From a virus, in IMG/VR virus record IMGVR_UViG_3300036846_000821, positions 1 to 32,700 of that record: a stretch of 32,700 bases of DNA. The stretch is one strand, 5' to 3'. Under the pieces are notes generated by a model that was given only the letters and a program-made list of their open reading frames with translations, was not told the origin of the DNA and made no database searches. The translations under genes and the position numbers were made by a program. Of this stretch, positions 20,048-25,496 are shown in pieces; the first letter of the stretch is position 1; every line of letters begins with the position of its first letter.

Positions 20048-20589
20048 CACTGTCCGTACACCCGGATCTCGAACCCGTCGGGGCAGCGGACGTGGGTGTG
20101 GTTCTCGTCGAGCCAGCACCGTTCCCACCGCTCCTGCTTCTCACCTTCGGCGAGCGCGTCGCCCAGCGCCTGCCACACCGGATGCCCGAGCGGCTGCGCA
20201 GGCCACACGTAGTGGGTGTGGTGGTGCCGGTCGATCCAGTAGGACAGGCCGAGCCCGTTCCCGTCGGGGCGTTCGTTGCCGCGCAGGATGTTGTAGGTGC
20301 AGGGCAGCGACTGCGGACCGGACCCGTCCTCCTCCCGGCAGTGGGGTAGCCGGTCGTAGCGGACCACGGCGTGCGGGCCGACGATCAGCCGGGGCAGGAT
20401 CGTCCAGCCGTGGGCGCGGCACCAGTCGGTGTCGGTGGACCACGGCATGGTGCAGGCGTGCGGCCCGACCCGGGTGGCCCGGATCGTGCCGTGGTGGTCG
20501 GCCCGGGCAGGTCCTGTGGACAGGACCGCCGACGTGGCAGCGATGGTGGTCACCGCTGCGGTGGCGAGCAGGGTGCGGAGGTTCATCAT
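20047..20589 (-). CDS. Exported Cys-containing protein, paralogue of the 17422 gene
   Basis: 180 aa. Signal peptide MMNLRTLLATAAVTTIAATS to about ARA; OIR copy 25 encodes VLSTGP inside its end. Mature part has TDWCRAHGWTILPRL, LPCTYNILRG, GLSYWIDRHHHTHYVWPAQP and CWLDENHTHVRCPDGFEI. The C.Y..YW...HYVW.P..CW...RCP string matches the 17422 product. Unknown exported phage protein. Its stop shares a base with the next gene's ATG. Confidence 0.7.
   Translation of the reverse strand: MMNLRTLLATAAVTTIAATSAVLSTGPARADHHGTIRATRVGPHACTMPWSTDTDWCRAHGWTILPRLIVGPHAVVRYDRLPHCREEDGSGPQSLPCTYNILRGNERPDGNGLGLSYWIDRHHHTHYVWPAQPLGHPVWQALGDALAEGEKQERWERCWLDENHTHVRCPDGFEIRVYGQ
20510..20527 (-). repeat. OIR copy 25 (inside a signal peptide)
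   Basis: Perfect arms, spacer CC as transcribed; read as VLSTGP before the predicted cleavage site of the 20047-20589 product. Confidence 0.95.
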
Positions 20590-20903
20590 GACTGGACCTC
20601 CGCCGCGTCGAGGATCCCGTCCTTGACCCGGACCTTCGTCCACAGCCGCAGCCCGTCCATCGTGGACCAGCCGCCCTTGTCGAGCCGGATCTTGAACCAG
20701 ACCACGGTCGGCTCCGGGTCGGAGGAGTGGGCGAACGAGACGTGGTCGATGAACGCGACCGCACCGGCGTCCATGTTGTAGTCGATCACCCGCAGCCCCG
20801 GTGTGACCGGGACCCCGTCGATCGTTCTCGCACGGGACGGACACGCGGGGGTGTGCCGTCCGTTCGGCAGGTCGCAGCAGTCGACCCACTGGGTGGTTGT
20901 CAT
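20586..20903 (-). CDS. Hypothetical protein, 105 aa, first gene after promoter P2
   Basis: N-terminal Cys (VDCCDLPNGRHTPACP), then GLRVIDYNMDAGAVAFIDHV and VVWFKIRLDKGGWSTMDGLR, KVRVKDGILDAAEV: beta-rich. ATG 20903 preceded by GAAGGAAG and OIR copy 26. Function unknown. Confidence 0.65.
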   Translation of the reverse strand: MTTTQWVDCCDLPNGRHTPACPSRARTIDGVPVTPGLRVIDYNMDAGAVAFIDHVSFAHSSDPEPTVVWFKIRLDKGGWSTMDGLRLWTKVRVKDGILDAAEVQS

Positions 20904-20920
20904 CTTCCTTCTCTCTCTCT

Positions 20921-20938
20921 GGTCCTGTGGACAGGACC
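20921..20938 (-). repeat. OIR copy 26
   Basis: Perfect arms, spacer CC as transcribed; 17 nt before ATG 20903. Confidence 0.95.
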
Positions 20939-21098
20939 TTCGTGGCGCGTGGTTCGTTCCACGCATCAGGGTTCCCGAAGGGTCGGGCACCCTGAAACGT
21001 GCCGAACCTCCAGAGCGGTCGCATCACTCCGGAGGTTCGGTTCGATCGACCCGCAGGGGGCAGCGGCGACGGGGGGCACCGCCGGATCGACGTCAGAT

Positions 21099-21116
21099 GG
21101 TCCTGTGGACAGGACC
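21099..21116 (-). repeat. OIR copy 27
   Basis: Perfect arms, spacer CC as transcribed; about 40 nt below the predicted P2 start point. Confidence 0.95.
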
Positions 21117-21147
21117 CGGGGTCGGGCATGGCTGTGCAACAGCCCGA

Positions 21148-21162
21148 CCGGACTCCGTCCAG
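21148..21162. promoter_or_regulatory. Dyad at the P2 start point
   Basis: CTGGAC-GGA-GTCCGG (leftward reading), one base short of symmetry, at the same place as in P1 and P3. Confidence 0.55.
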
Positions 21163-21189
21163 TCTATCACGGATTGCACCCTAAGTCAA
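21161..21189 (-). promoter_or_regulatory. Leftward promoter P2
   Basis: TTGACT (21184-21189), 17-bp spacer beginning TAGGGTG, TAGACT (21161-21166): near-consensus sigma70-type. Predicted start near 21154. Drives the 20903 gene and the run to its left. Confidence 0.78.
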
Positions 21190-21205
21190 CCGGGAGCACC
21201 CGCAG

Positions 21206-21256
21206 CGTCTTCGTTCCAGCGGCGGCGCATCTTCGTTCAACCGGCCATCTTCATTC
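21206..21256. repeat. Three short direct repeats upstream of P2
   Basis: CGTCTTCGTTC (21206-21216), CATCTTCGTTC (21228-21238), CATCTTCATTC (21246-21256), 18-22 bp apart, starting 17 bp upstream of the -35. A similar GATCTTCATTC lies at 16034-16044, upstream of P1. Candidate activator sites. Confidence 0.4.
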
Positions 21257-21275
21257 GCCCGGCCACGTGGCGCCC

Positions 21276-21293
21276 GGTCCTGTCGACAGGACC
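21276..21293. repeat. OIR copy 28
   Basis: Perfect palindrome with spacer CG (unique), upstream of P2, outside any gene. Confidence 0.95.
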
Positions 21294-21324
21294 ACCCTGA
21301 CCCCGGAACGTCCCTGCGTCAGCC

Positions 21325-21342
21325 GGTCCTGTGCACAGGACC
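21325..21342. repeat. OIR copy 29
   Basis: Perfect palindrome, spacer GC; between the terminator at 21373 and P2. Confidence 0.95.
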
Positions 21343-21372
21343 CCCGTGAAAAAGCTGAGTCCGGAACGCACA

Positions 21373-21400
21373 AAACCCCCGGTCACTGGACCGGGGGTTT
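21373..21400 (-). terminator. Intrinsic terminator of the P3 operon
   Basis: 12-bp perfect arms (21373-21384, 21389-21400; AAACCCCCGGTC) with a 4-nt loop; read leftward the hairpin ends in TTTTGTG. The TGA of the 21383 gene lies at the loop. This is the clearest terminator of the window and separates the P3 unit from P2. Confidence 0.85.
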
Positions 21401-21535
21401 CTCGGTGCGCCCACCTTCCGGGCGGGCACGGGTCAGGCCACGCGCCAACGCAGACCACAGACCCTCACGCTGGTCCGGTGGGCTGGCGTCGATCAGGTCC
21501 GCGATAGCGCGGAGCGTGTCGGTGTCACGGATCAC
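21383..21535 (-). CDS. Small hypothetical protein, 50 aa
   Basis: VIRDTDTLRAIADLIDASPP, then LWSALARGLTRARPEGG. Helical. GTG overlaps the upstream TGA; its own TGA sits in the loop of the terminator hairpin. Last gene of the P3 unit. Confidence 0.6.
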   Translation of the reverse strand: MIRDTDTLRAIADLIDASPPDQREGLWSALARGLTRARPEGGRTEKPPVQ

Positions 21536-21696
21536 TGGTTCCTCCTCTCGTTGCAGGTGGCGCAGTACATCCCTTCCCAGACGACGGTGCCGTCTGGTTG
21601 CTGGGTGCCCCACTCGAACATGCCGTCGGCCTCGACGATGCGGTGACCGCAGGCGCGGCACACGTAGCCGCGCCACAGGTAACGGTCGTCGCTCAT
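21532..21696 (-). CDS. Zinc-ribbon protein, 54 aa
   Basis: YVCRACGHRIVEADGMFEWG and MYCATCNERR: two CxxC knuckles of a classic zinc ribbon. ATG overlaps the upstream TGA. Small phage zinc ribbons often bind nucleic acid or host proteins; no target is known here. Confidence 0.7.
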   Translation of the reverse strand: MSDDRYLWRGYVCRACGHRIVEADGMFEWGTQQPDGTVVWEGMYCATCNERRNQ

Positions 21697-21863
21697 GCGG
21701 GCACCCCTTCGGTGTCGAAGGTGGTCTGCGTGTATCCGGCGTGCATGGTCCGGTGGTACCGGAACCACTCGGCGCGGTGGTCGGCGTCTTCGCGGAGAAT
21801 CTCCTCGATCGCCGACACGGCGGCAGCCAGGTCCTGTGGACAGGACCTGGCTCCGCCGGTCAC
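21693..21863 (-). CDS. Small hypothetical protein, 56 aa, with OIR near the N-terminus
   Basis: VTGGARSCPQDLAAAVSAIE, then EDADHRAEWFRYHRTMHAGY and FDTEGVPA. SCPQD is encoded by OIR copy 30. GTG 21863 makes a GTGA overlap; GTG 21818 (VSAIEE) after the repeat is the alternative. Confidence 0.55.
   Translation of the reverse strand: MTGGARSCPQDLAAAVSAIEEILREDADHRAEWFRYHRTMHAGYTQTTFDTEGVPA
21830..21847 (-). repeat. OIR copy 30 (arms extended to 13 bp)
   Basis: Core perfect, spacer CC as transcribed. Flanks AGCCA (21825-21829) and TGGCT (21848-21852) pair, giving a 28-bp inverted repeat. Confidence 0.95.
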
Positions 21864-22003
21864 CGGGTCACCGCGTGACACGCCGCATGGCGCGGCGGCT
21901 CGACGTCGGTGTCTGGCAGCAACTCCTCGGGGTCGGCCATGCCGAGGCAGTGTCTGCCCCGGCACAGCCACCCGCTGTCACGGTGGGATCGGTGCGCGGT
22001 CAC
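21860..22003 (-). CDS. Small Cys/His protein, 47 aa
   Basis: VTAHRSHRDSGWLCRGRHCL then EELLPDTDVEPPRHAACHAV. GTG overlaps the upstream TGA, TGA overlaps the next GTG. Short with C and H pairs; function unknown. Confidence 0.5.
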   Translation of the reverse strand: MTAHRSHRDSGWLCRGRHCLGMADPEELLPDTDVEPPRHAACHAVTR

Positions 22004-22221
22004 TGCCACACCCGGATGCAGGCGCGGCACAGACAGTCGAGCCCATGCTCGGGTTCGGTGTGCCGTGGCGTGACCGGACCGTACGCGCACCGGTCACACA
22101 CCGGGGCGTACCCGTTGGCCGAGTCGCCGCCGATCCGCACCATCGTGGTCTCGGGACTGATTGGAACAGGTTCCCCGCACCCGTCACACGGACGGGCCAA
22201 GGGGAGGATGTTGCTGGTCAT
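22000..22221 (-). CDS. Zinc-binding type protein, 73 aa
   Basis: LARPCDGCGEPVPISPETTM, then PVCDRCAYGPVTPRHTEPEH and DCLCRACIRVW: three CxxC pairs, likely two zinc sites. ATG 22221 with GAGAGG upstream. Function unknown. Confidence 0.7.
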   Translation of the reverse strand: MTSNILPLARPCDGCGEPVPISPETTMVRIGGDSANGYAPVCDRCAYGPVTPRHTEPEHGLDCLCRACIRVWQ

Positions 22222-22234
22222 TGTGGACCTCTCT

Positions 22235-22307
22235 GGTCAGCTTTTCTGCTGACCGTGGCAGGGTGTGACGGTCACACCCACCGGTCACCCAAGTCCCGAG
22301 GACTTGG
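22235..22307 (-). repeat. Three consecutive hairpins in the 22222-22358 gap
   Basis: Arms GGTCAGC (22235-22241/22248-22254), GGGTGTGAC (22261-22269/22271-22279) and CCAAGTCC (22289-22296/22300-22307). They lie between OIR copy 31 and the next ribosome binding site. Structured RNA or attenuator. Confidence 0.5.
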
Positions 22308-22327
22308 ATGCCGGAAGGTGGAGGGCA

Positions 22328-22345
22328 GGTCCTGTGGACAGGACC
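22328..22345 (-). repeat. OIR copy 31 (arms extended to 13 bp)
   Basis: Core perfect, spacer CC as transcribed; flanks GGGCA (22323-22327) and TGCCC (22346-22350) pair, giving a 28-bp inverted repeat that starts 9 nt after the TGA of the 22359 gene. Confidence 0.95.
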
Positions 22346-22358
22346 TGCCCTCACCGGG

Positions 22359-23156
22359 TCACGCGGACTGCTTGACGCCTGCGGCTTCCTGCGCCAGCGT
22401 CGTGTTCCGCTTGTCGAGCCACTCCCGAGCGGCGGGCTCGAACTCGGCCCACTGGTCGAGGGTCATCTCGACCGCGTGGGCCTTCAGGAACGCCCACGCC
22501 GCCTTGACCTTGTCCTCGGCGGTGGTCGCATCGGTGATCGCGGTGACCTGCTCGGTCTCCTCGGCGGACGACGGGGTCGCCATACCCGGACGGGCGGCGC
22601 GGGTCCCCTTCTTGCGGGTCACCTTGCCGTCCTCGGCGACCTCGATGTACTCGGACAGGACCTCGGTCAGCGACTCGACCGTGGCCTCCCCGGACAGGAC
22701 GTGGGCGCGGACCTTGCCCTGACCCATCTGGTTGGTGTTCCTCATGTTGAGATACACCTCCGACTCGCGGGTCAGACCCTCGATCCGGGCCAACGCGAAC
22801 CCGAGGACCAGCCAGTTCGTCGCCAGCGACTTGCTGGCAGCCCCGAACTTCTCGGCCCACTGCGCGTTCGTCAGGTGGTTGTCCTTCGTCTTCTCCTGAA
22901 GGATCAGCCCCATGTCCCACGCGAGGTAGGTCGCGTTGGCAGCCCGGTCGGTCGCGTTGTCCTTCTCGACCTTCGTCCGACGCTCCGTCTCCGAGTAGAC
23001 GTACGCCACGTTCTCGATGAACGCCTCCCGAGCGACCTTGTCCATTCCGGCGATATCCGCCGGGGTCAGGAACTCCGGACCGTCCCAGGTCGGGACCTCG
23101 GGCACCTCGACCTCGGCCGGGGTGTTGCTGCTGGTGTTGCGGGTGTTGCGAGCCAT
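22359..23156 (-). CDS. Hypothetical protein, 265 aa, first gene after promoter P3
   Basis: Pro-rich lead, then a helical domain (ADIAGMDKVAREAFIENVAY, AANATYLAWDMGLILQE), NAQWAEKFGAASKSLATNWL then VLGFALARIEGL which looks like a helix-turn-helix, and a C-terminal helical part (KVKAAWAFLKAHAVEMTLDQ). ATG 23156 preceded by AGAGAGGAGCCGATC. As the first leftward gene after the control region it may be an early regulator, but no family is recognised. Confidence 0.7.
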   Translation of the reverse strand: MARNTRNTSSNTPAEVEVPEVPTWDGPEFLTPADIAGMDKVAREAFIENVAYVYSETERRTKVEKDNATDRAANATYLAWDMGLILQEKTKDNHLTNAQWAEKFGAASKSLATNWLVLGFALARIEGLTRESEVYLNMRNTNQMGQGKVRAHVLSGEATVESLTEVLSEYIEVAEDGKVTRKKGTRAARPGMATPSSAEETEQVTAITDATTAEDKVKAAWAFLKAHAVEMTLDQWAEFEPAAREWLDKRNTTLAQEAAGVKQSA

Positions 23157-23526
23157 GATCGGCTCCTCTCTGAGCGTCCCCACGGGGGACCTCCTAGGTG
23201 CCAGGGGAAGGTGTTTCCCCTGGTCACGGCCCATCCAGGTCCTGTGGACAGGACCTAGATGACCGTCATGCGCCTAGTTGAGAGCGTGCACACCGCGTCA
23301 CCTGATGCTGTGTTCCGTGGCGCCCTTGAACGGCTCCCTGCCTGTGACCATGCCGGGCACCGTGAGGCACGCGACACGTCTGGAGACAGGGCTCCGCCCA
23401 TCATCACCACCGCTATTGAATTACCAGCCGTCGGCTATGGCTAAGCCGCAAGCCTGCGTGCGGGGATACCCTCCCCTGACCGCCAGGCTCCGGAGTCTGG
23501 TGTCAGGCCCCGTGTGGCTGCCTGAC
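23157..23526 (-). promoter_or_regulatory. 5' leader of the P3 transcript
   Basis: About 370 nt. It has a bulged hairpin at its 5' end (23502-23508 with 23520-23526), a 9-bp hairpin CCAGGGGAA (23201-23209/23215-23223) and OIR copy 32. A 48-codon ORF (23255-23401, stop fused to the OIR) exists but lacks a good binding site and coding look. Confidence 0.45.
23238..23255 (-). repeat. OIR copy 32
   Basis: Perfect arms, spacer CC as transcribed; in the P3 leader. Confidence 0.95.
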
Positions 23527-23534
23527 TCCGTCAG
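23522..23534. promoter_or_regulatory. Dyad at the P3 start point
   Basis: CTGAC-GGA-GTCAG, perfect symmetric arms, one base pair shorter per arm than at P1 and P2, at the same position relative to the -10. Confidence 0.5.
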
Positions 23535-23561
23535 TCTACACCCTGGCACACCCTAGGGCAA
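23533..23561 (-). promoter_or_regulatory. Leftward promoter P3
   Basis: TTGCCC (23556-23561), 17-bp spacer beginning TAGGGTG, TAGACT (23533-23538). Predicted start near 23526. A perfect OIR (copy 33) lies 8 bp upstream of the -35. Confidence 0.7.
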
Positions 23562-23569
23562 CCTGTCCT

Positions 23570-23587
23570 AGTCCTGTGCACAGGACC
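23570..23587. repeat. OIR copy 33
   Basis: aGTCCTGT-GC-ACAGGACC, one mismatch; just upstream of P3. The last copy before a 3.5-kb stretch with none. Confidence 0.92.
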
Positions 23588-23595
23588 TGCCGATA

Positions 23596-23633
23596 CCTAG
23601 GAAAAGCTGATGCCATGCCCAGGAAAACCTAGG
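23596..23633. repeat. CCTAGG/AGGAAAA repeats upstream of P3
   Basis: CCTAGGAAAA (23596-23605) and CCAGGAAAACCTAGG (23619-23633): a direct repeat of AGGAAAA about 21 bp apart, bounded by CCTAGG palindromes. Candidate regulator site. Confidence 0.45.
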
Positions 23634-23716
23634 CACGGCCCGAGGTTAGCCGGCTGACCCCCCCCTAAGGGTGAGCTGTCCCACCCCTACCCGTACCCAA
23701 CGGTTGGCGGGTTTGT

Positions 23717-23734
23717 GGGTGGGTGTGGGTGGGG
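23717..23734 (+). other. G-quadruplex motif
   Basis: GGGTGGGTGTGGGTGGGG: four runs of three or more G with loops of 1, 3 and 1 nt, in the divergent control region. Confidence 0.65.
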
Positions 23735-23752
23735 TGTTGTTTGGGTGTACCT

Positions 23753-23766
23753 GGTATTGGTATACC
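23753..23766. promoter_or_regulatory. Operator-like site upstream of the first RHH gene
   Basis: GGTATTGGTATACC; its GGTATACC half-palindrome recurs upstream of the second RHH gene (24304-24318). Likely RHH binding site. Confidence 0.45.
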
Positions 23767-23800
23767 GGATAGGGGTGTACTACGCGGGTGTAGGCGCGCA

Positions 23801-23811
23801 TACGGTAGTGT
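23801..23811 (+). promoter_or_regulatory. Candidate -10 for the first RHH gene
   Basis: TACGGT (23801-23806) overlapping TAGTGT (23806-23811), 12 or 7 nt before ATG 23819, with no Shine-Dalgarno. A leaderless or near-leaderless start is likely. Confidence 0.35.
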
Positions 23812-23818
23812 GTATCGC

Positions 23819-23995
23819 ATGAAGACACAGATCACGCTCCGCATCGACCCCCAACTCCTCGCCCAGATCGACACCCGAGCCACCCACATCAACAAGACCA
23901 GATCCGAATGGATCACCACCGCCTGCGCTATCCAACTCGCCAAGAAAGACGCAGCGGTGCGGACCACCACCACCACCGAGGAGATCCACCTGTGA
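23819..23995 (+). CDS. Ribbon-helix-helix transcription factor, 58 aa
   Basis: MKTQITLRIDPQLLAQIDTR, then ATHINKTRSEWITTACAIQL. The strand (ITLRI), helix (LLAQIDTRA) and second helix (TRSEWITTA) fit the CopG/Arc ribbon-helix-helix fold, which binds DNA as a dimer with its N-terminal strand. First gene of the rightward block; probably controls it through the GGTATACC sites. The C-terminal Thr-rich tail is variable. Confidence 0.82.
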   Translation: MKTQITLRIDPQLLAQIDTRATHINKTRSEWITTACAIQLAKKDAAVRTTTTTEEIHL

Positions 23996-24282
23996 AAACC
24001 CCAGAGCAGCGCGCTGCAGACCAAGCCGCCCTCACCCGGTACGCCGAACGGCAGGTAGCCGAAACCAAACGACTCTTCCGGGCCAACCGGGCAGCAAACC
24101 TCCGACGGAAGATCGCCCACCTCCACGCCCACGGCTGGCACACCGAAGCCAGATCCCTCACCGACGAACTCGCCGAATGGACCGAAGCCCTCGCCCACGA
24201 CGCCGAACCCGAACAGACCGTCACCCCTCAGATCGAGTCCGGTCTCCTCACCATCGAGATCCCCGACGACGACGGCACCTGA
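23992..24282 (+). CDS. Hypothetical helical protein, 96 aa
   Basis: GTG overlaps the RHH stop (GTGA), with GAGGAG upstream. KTPEQRAADQAALTRYAERQ, then LFRANRAANLRRKIAHLHAH and ARSLTDELAEWTEALAHDAE: a long charged helix pair, probably dimeric. Translated with the RHH protein, so it may be its partner. Function unknown. Confidence 0.6.
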   Translation: MKTPEQRAADQAALTRYAERQVAETKRLFRANRAANLRRKIAHLHAHGWHTEARSLTDELAEWTEALAHDAEPEQTVTPQIESGLLTIEIPDDDGT

Positions 24283-24303
24283 GGAGGCGCTGAGTTTCGT
24301 AGC

Positions 24304-24318
24304 GGTATACGGTATACC
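24304..24318. promoter_or_regulatory. Operator/-10 region of the second RHH gene
   Basis: GGTATACGGTATACC: overlapping GGTATAC halves; it contains TACGGT (24308-24313) 7 nt before ATG 24321. The same hexamer stands upstream of the first RHH gene. Confidence 0.5.
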
Positions 24319-24320
24319 TC

Positions 24321-24497
24321 ATGCCACGCACCCCCAGCCACACCTCACACACCATCACCCTCCCCATCAAACTCAACCAAACCACCCTCCGAAACCTCGA
24401 CCGAGCACGCGGCACCACCCCCCGCTCCACCTACATCCGGCACCTCATCACCCGCGCGCTCAACACCAACACCTCCCCAACCCACCCCACCCAATGA
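24321..24497 (+). CDS. Second ribbon-helix-helix-like protein, 58 aa
   Basis: HTITLPIKLNQTTLRNLDRA then RGTTPRSTYIRHLITRAL: strand, helix, turn and helix of an RHH fold (TITLPIKL strand, TPRSTYIRHLITRAL second helix). Leaderless-type start behind a GGTATACC dyad. It differs in sequence from the first RHH product, so the two may compete for the same operators. Confidence 0.68.
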   Translation: MPRTPSHTSHTITLPIKLNQTTLRNLDRARGTTPRSTYIRHLITRALNTNTSPTHPTQ

Positions 24498-24520
24498 GAC
24501 CCTGACCACAGGAGGAGACC

Positions 24521-24703
24521 ATGCCCGCCTGCTGCTCACCCGCCCGAGCCCGCGCCAAACGCATCGCCACCCGCAAAGCCAAAGCCCTCGCCGCCAAAGG
24601 CATCACCCCCAAAAAAACCTCCGCCAAAAAAGCCCACGCCAAAAAAGTCCCCGCCAAAAAAGCCAAACCCTGCAAACTCTGCGGCAAAGGCAGAGGCGGA
24701 TGA
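24521..24703 (+). CDS. Histone-like Lys/Ala-rich protein, 60 aa
   Basis: CSPARARAKRIATRKAKALA, then repeats of K-K-x-x-A-K-K (TPKKTSAKKAHAKKVPAKKA) and a CKLCGKG knuckle. Such tails bind DNA non-specifically, like bacterial H1-type proteins. Strong GGAGGAGA site. May help compact DNA or affect host chromatin. Confidence 0.7.
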   Translation: MPACCSPARARAKRIATRKAKALAAKGITPKKTSAKKAHAKKVPAKKAKPCKLCGKGRGG

Positions 24704-24885
24704 CCGACCAACCACCAGACCCCGAGAACCCCGACAACATCCACATCGCCGCCCACCCCCTCCCCCACGGAGTCGTCATCCTCGAATGCACCCGCTGCGG
24801 CATCCTCGGGCTCTACCCCGTCGGCACCGCCAGCCACCAAGCCCTCAACCACCTCGCCGAAGAACACGGAGTCCCCATCCCATGA
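24700..24885 (+). CDS. Small C2H2-like zinc-finger protein, 61 aa
   Basis: VILECTRCGILGLYPVGTAS then HQALNHLAEEHGVP: C-x2-C and H-x4-H of a finger. ATG overlaps the upstream TGA (ATGA). Common small actinophage type; target unknown. Confidence 0.7.
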   Translation: MTDQPPDPENPDNIHIAAHPLPHGVVILECTRCGILGLYPVGTASHQALNHLAEEHGVPIP

Positions 24886-25466
24886 CCACCAGCGGACTCG
24901 TCCGGTTCCACCCCGACCTCGCCGACCTCCTCGTCAACATCGACGACGTCCACCAACACCCCGACAACCCCAACAACGGCGACGTCGAAGCCATCACCAC
25001 CTCCATCGAGATCAACGGCATGTACCGGCCCATCTACGTCCAAAAAACCTCCGGCGCGATCATCGCCGGAAACCACACCTGGGAAGCCTGCAAAACATTG
25101 GGCGCCGAACAGATCCCCGTCATCGAGATCGACTGCGACGACACCACCGCCCAGCGGATCCTGCTCGCCGACAACAAGATCGCCGCCCTCGCCCAACCAG
25201 ACGACGCACTCCTGCTGAACCTCCTCGAAAACCTCGCCGCCACCGACTCCCTCCTCGGCACCGGCTACCGGCCCTACGACATGGAAGTCCTCCGCCAGTT
25301 AGCCCAGATCGCGCCCGACTACGAAGGCGACCACGCCACCTGGCCCCTCATCCAGATCCGGATCCCCCCCCACATCCGCGACGCCTACTACTCCATGACC
25401 GAGTCCGCCGTCGGAGAACGCGAACGGTTCGAACTACTCATGCGGCTCGCCGGATGGGAAGGCTGA
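24882..25466 (+). CDS. ParB-like nuclease domain protein
   Basis: 194 aa. VNIDDVHQHPDNPNNGDVEA, then INGMYRPIYVQKTSGAIIAG, NHTWEACKTLG (residues 64-74, the ParB GHRR-type box) and LADNKIAALAQPDDALL. Phage proteins of this type have the ParB N-terminal CTPase/nuclease fold but no partition DNA-binding half. Role in phages is unclear. ATG overlaps the upstream TGA. Next to the methylase, as in other actinophages. Confidence 0.82.
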   Translation: MTTSGLVRFHPDLADLLVNIDDVHQHPDNPNNGDVEAITTSIEINGMYRPIYVQKTSGAIIAGNHTWEACKTLGAEQIPVIEIDCDDTTAQRILLADNKIAALAQPDDALLLNLLENLAATDSLLGTGYRPYDMEVLRQLAQIAPDYEGDHATWPLIQIRIPPHIRDAYYSMTESAVGERERFELLMRLAGWEG

Positions 25467-25496
25467 GAACCCAGGAGAGGCAGAACAGGGGCACTG

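Larger units (their letters stand above)
20904..21154 (-). promoter_or_regulatory. Structured 5' leader of the P2 transcript
   Basis: About 250 nt with no gene. It holds hairpins at 21121-21148 (GTCGGGC arms), 21002-21040 (10-bp CCGAACCTCC arms) and 20967-20994 (CAGGGT arms), plus OIR copies 26 and 27. Density of pairing suggests attenuation or RNA stabilisation. The rest of this gap up to 21382 holds P2, two more OIRs and direct repeats. Confidence 0.5.

Noticed and set aside
22653-22700. Two half-repeats (GGACAGGACC at 22653-22662 and GGACAGGAC at 22692-22700)
   Set aside because: They lie in coding sequence for V-L-S, lack the other arm, and are likely due to codon choice.
23255-23401. 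48-codon leftward ORF in the P3 leader ending in TAG fused to the repeat
   Set aside because: The stop position fits the local pattern, but the Ser/Arg-rich product and lack of a binding site do not look like a gene.
23646-24198. Leftward ORFs across the control region and first RHH genes
   Set aside because: They are Gly/Val/Arg-rich shadows of rightward genes, with no binding site and low-complexity sequence.
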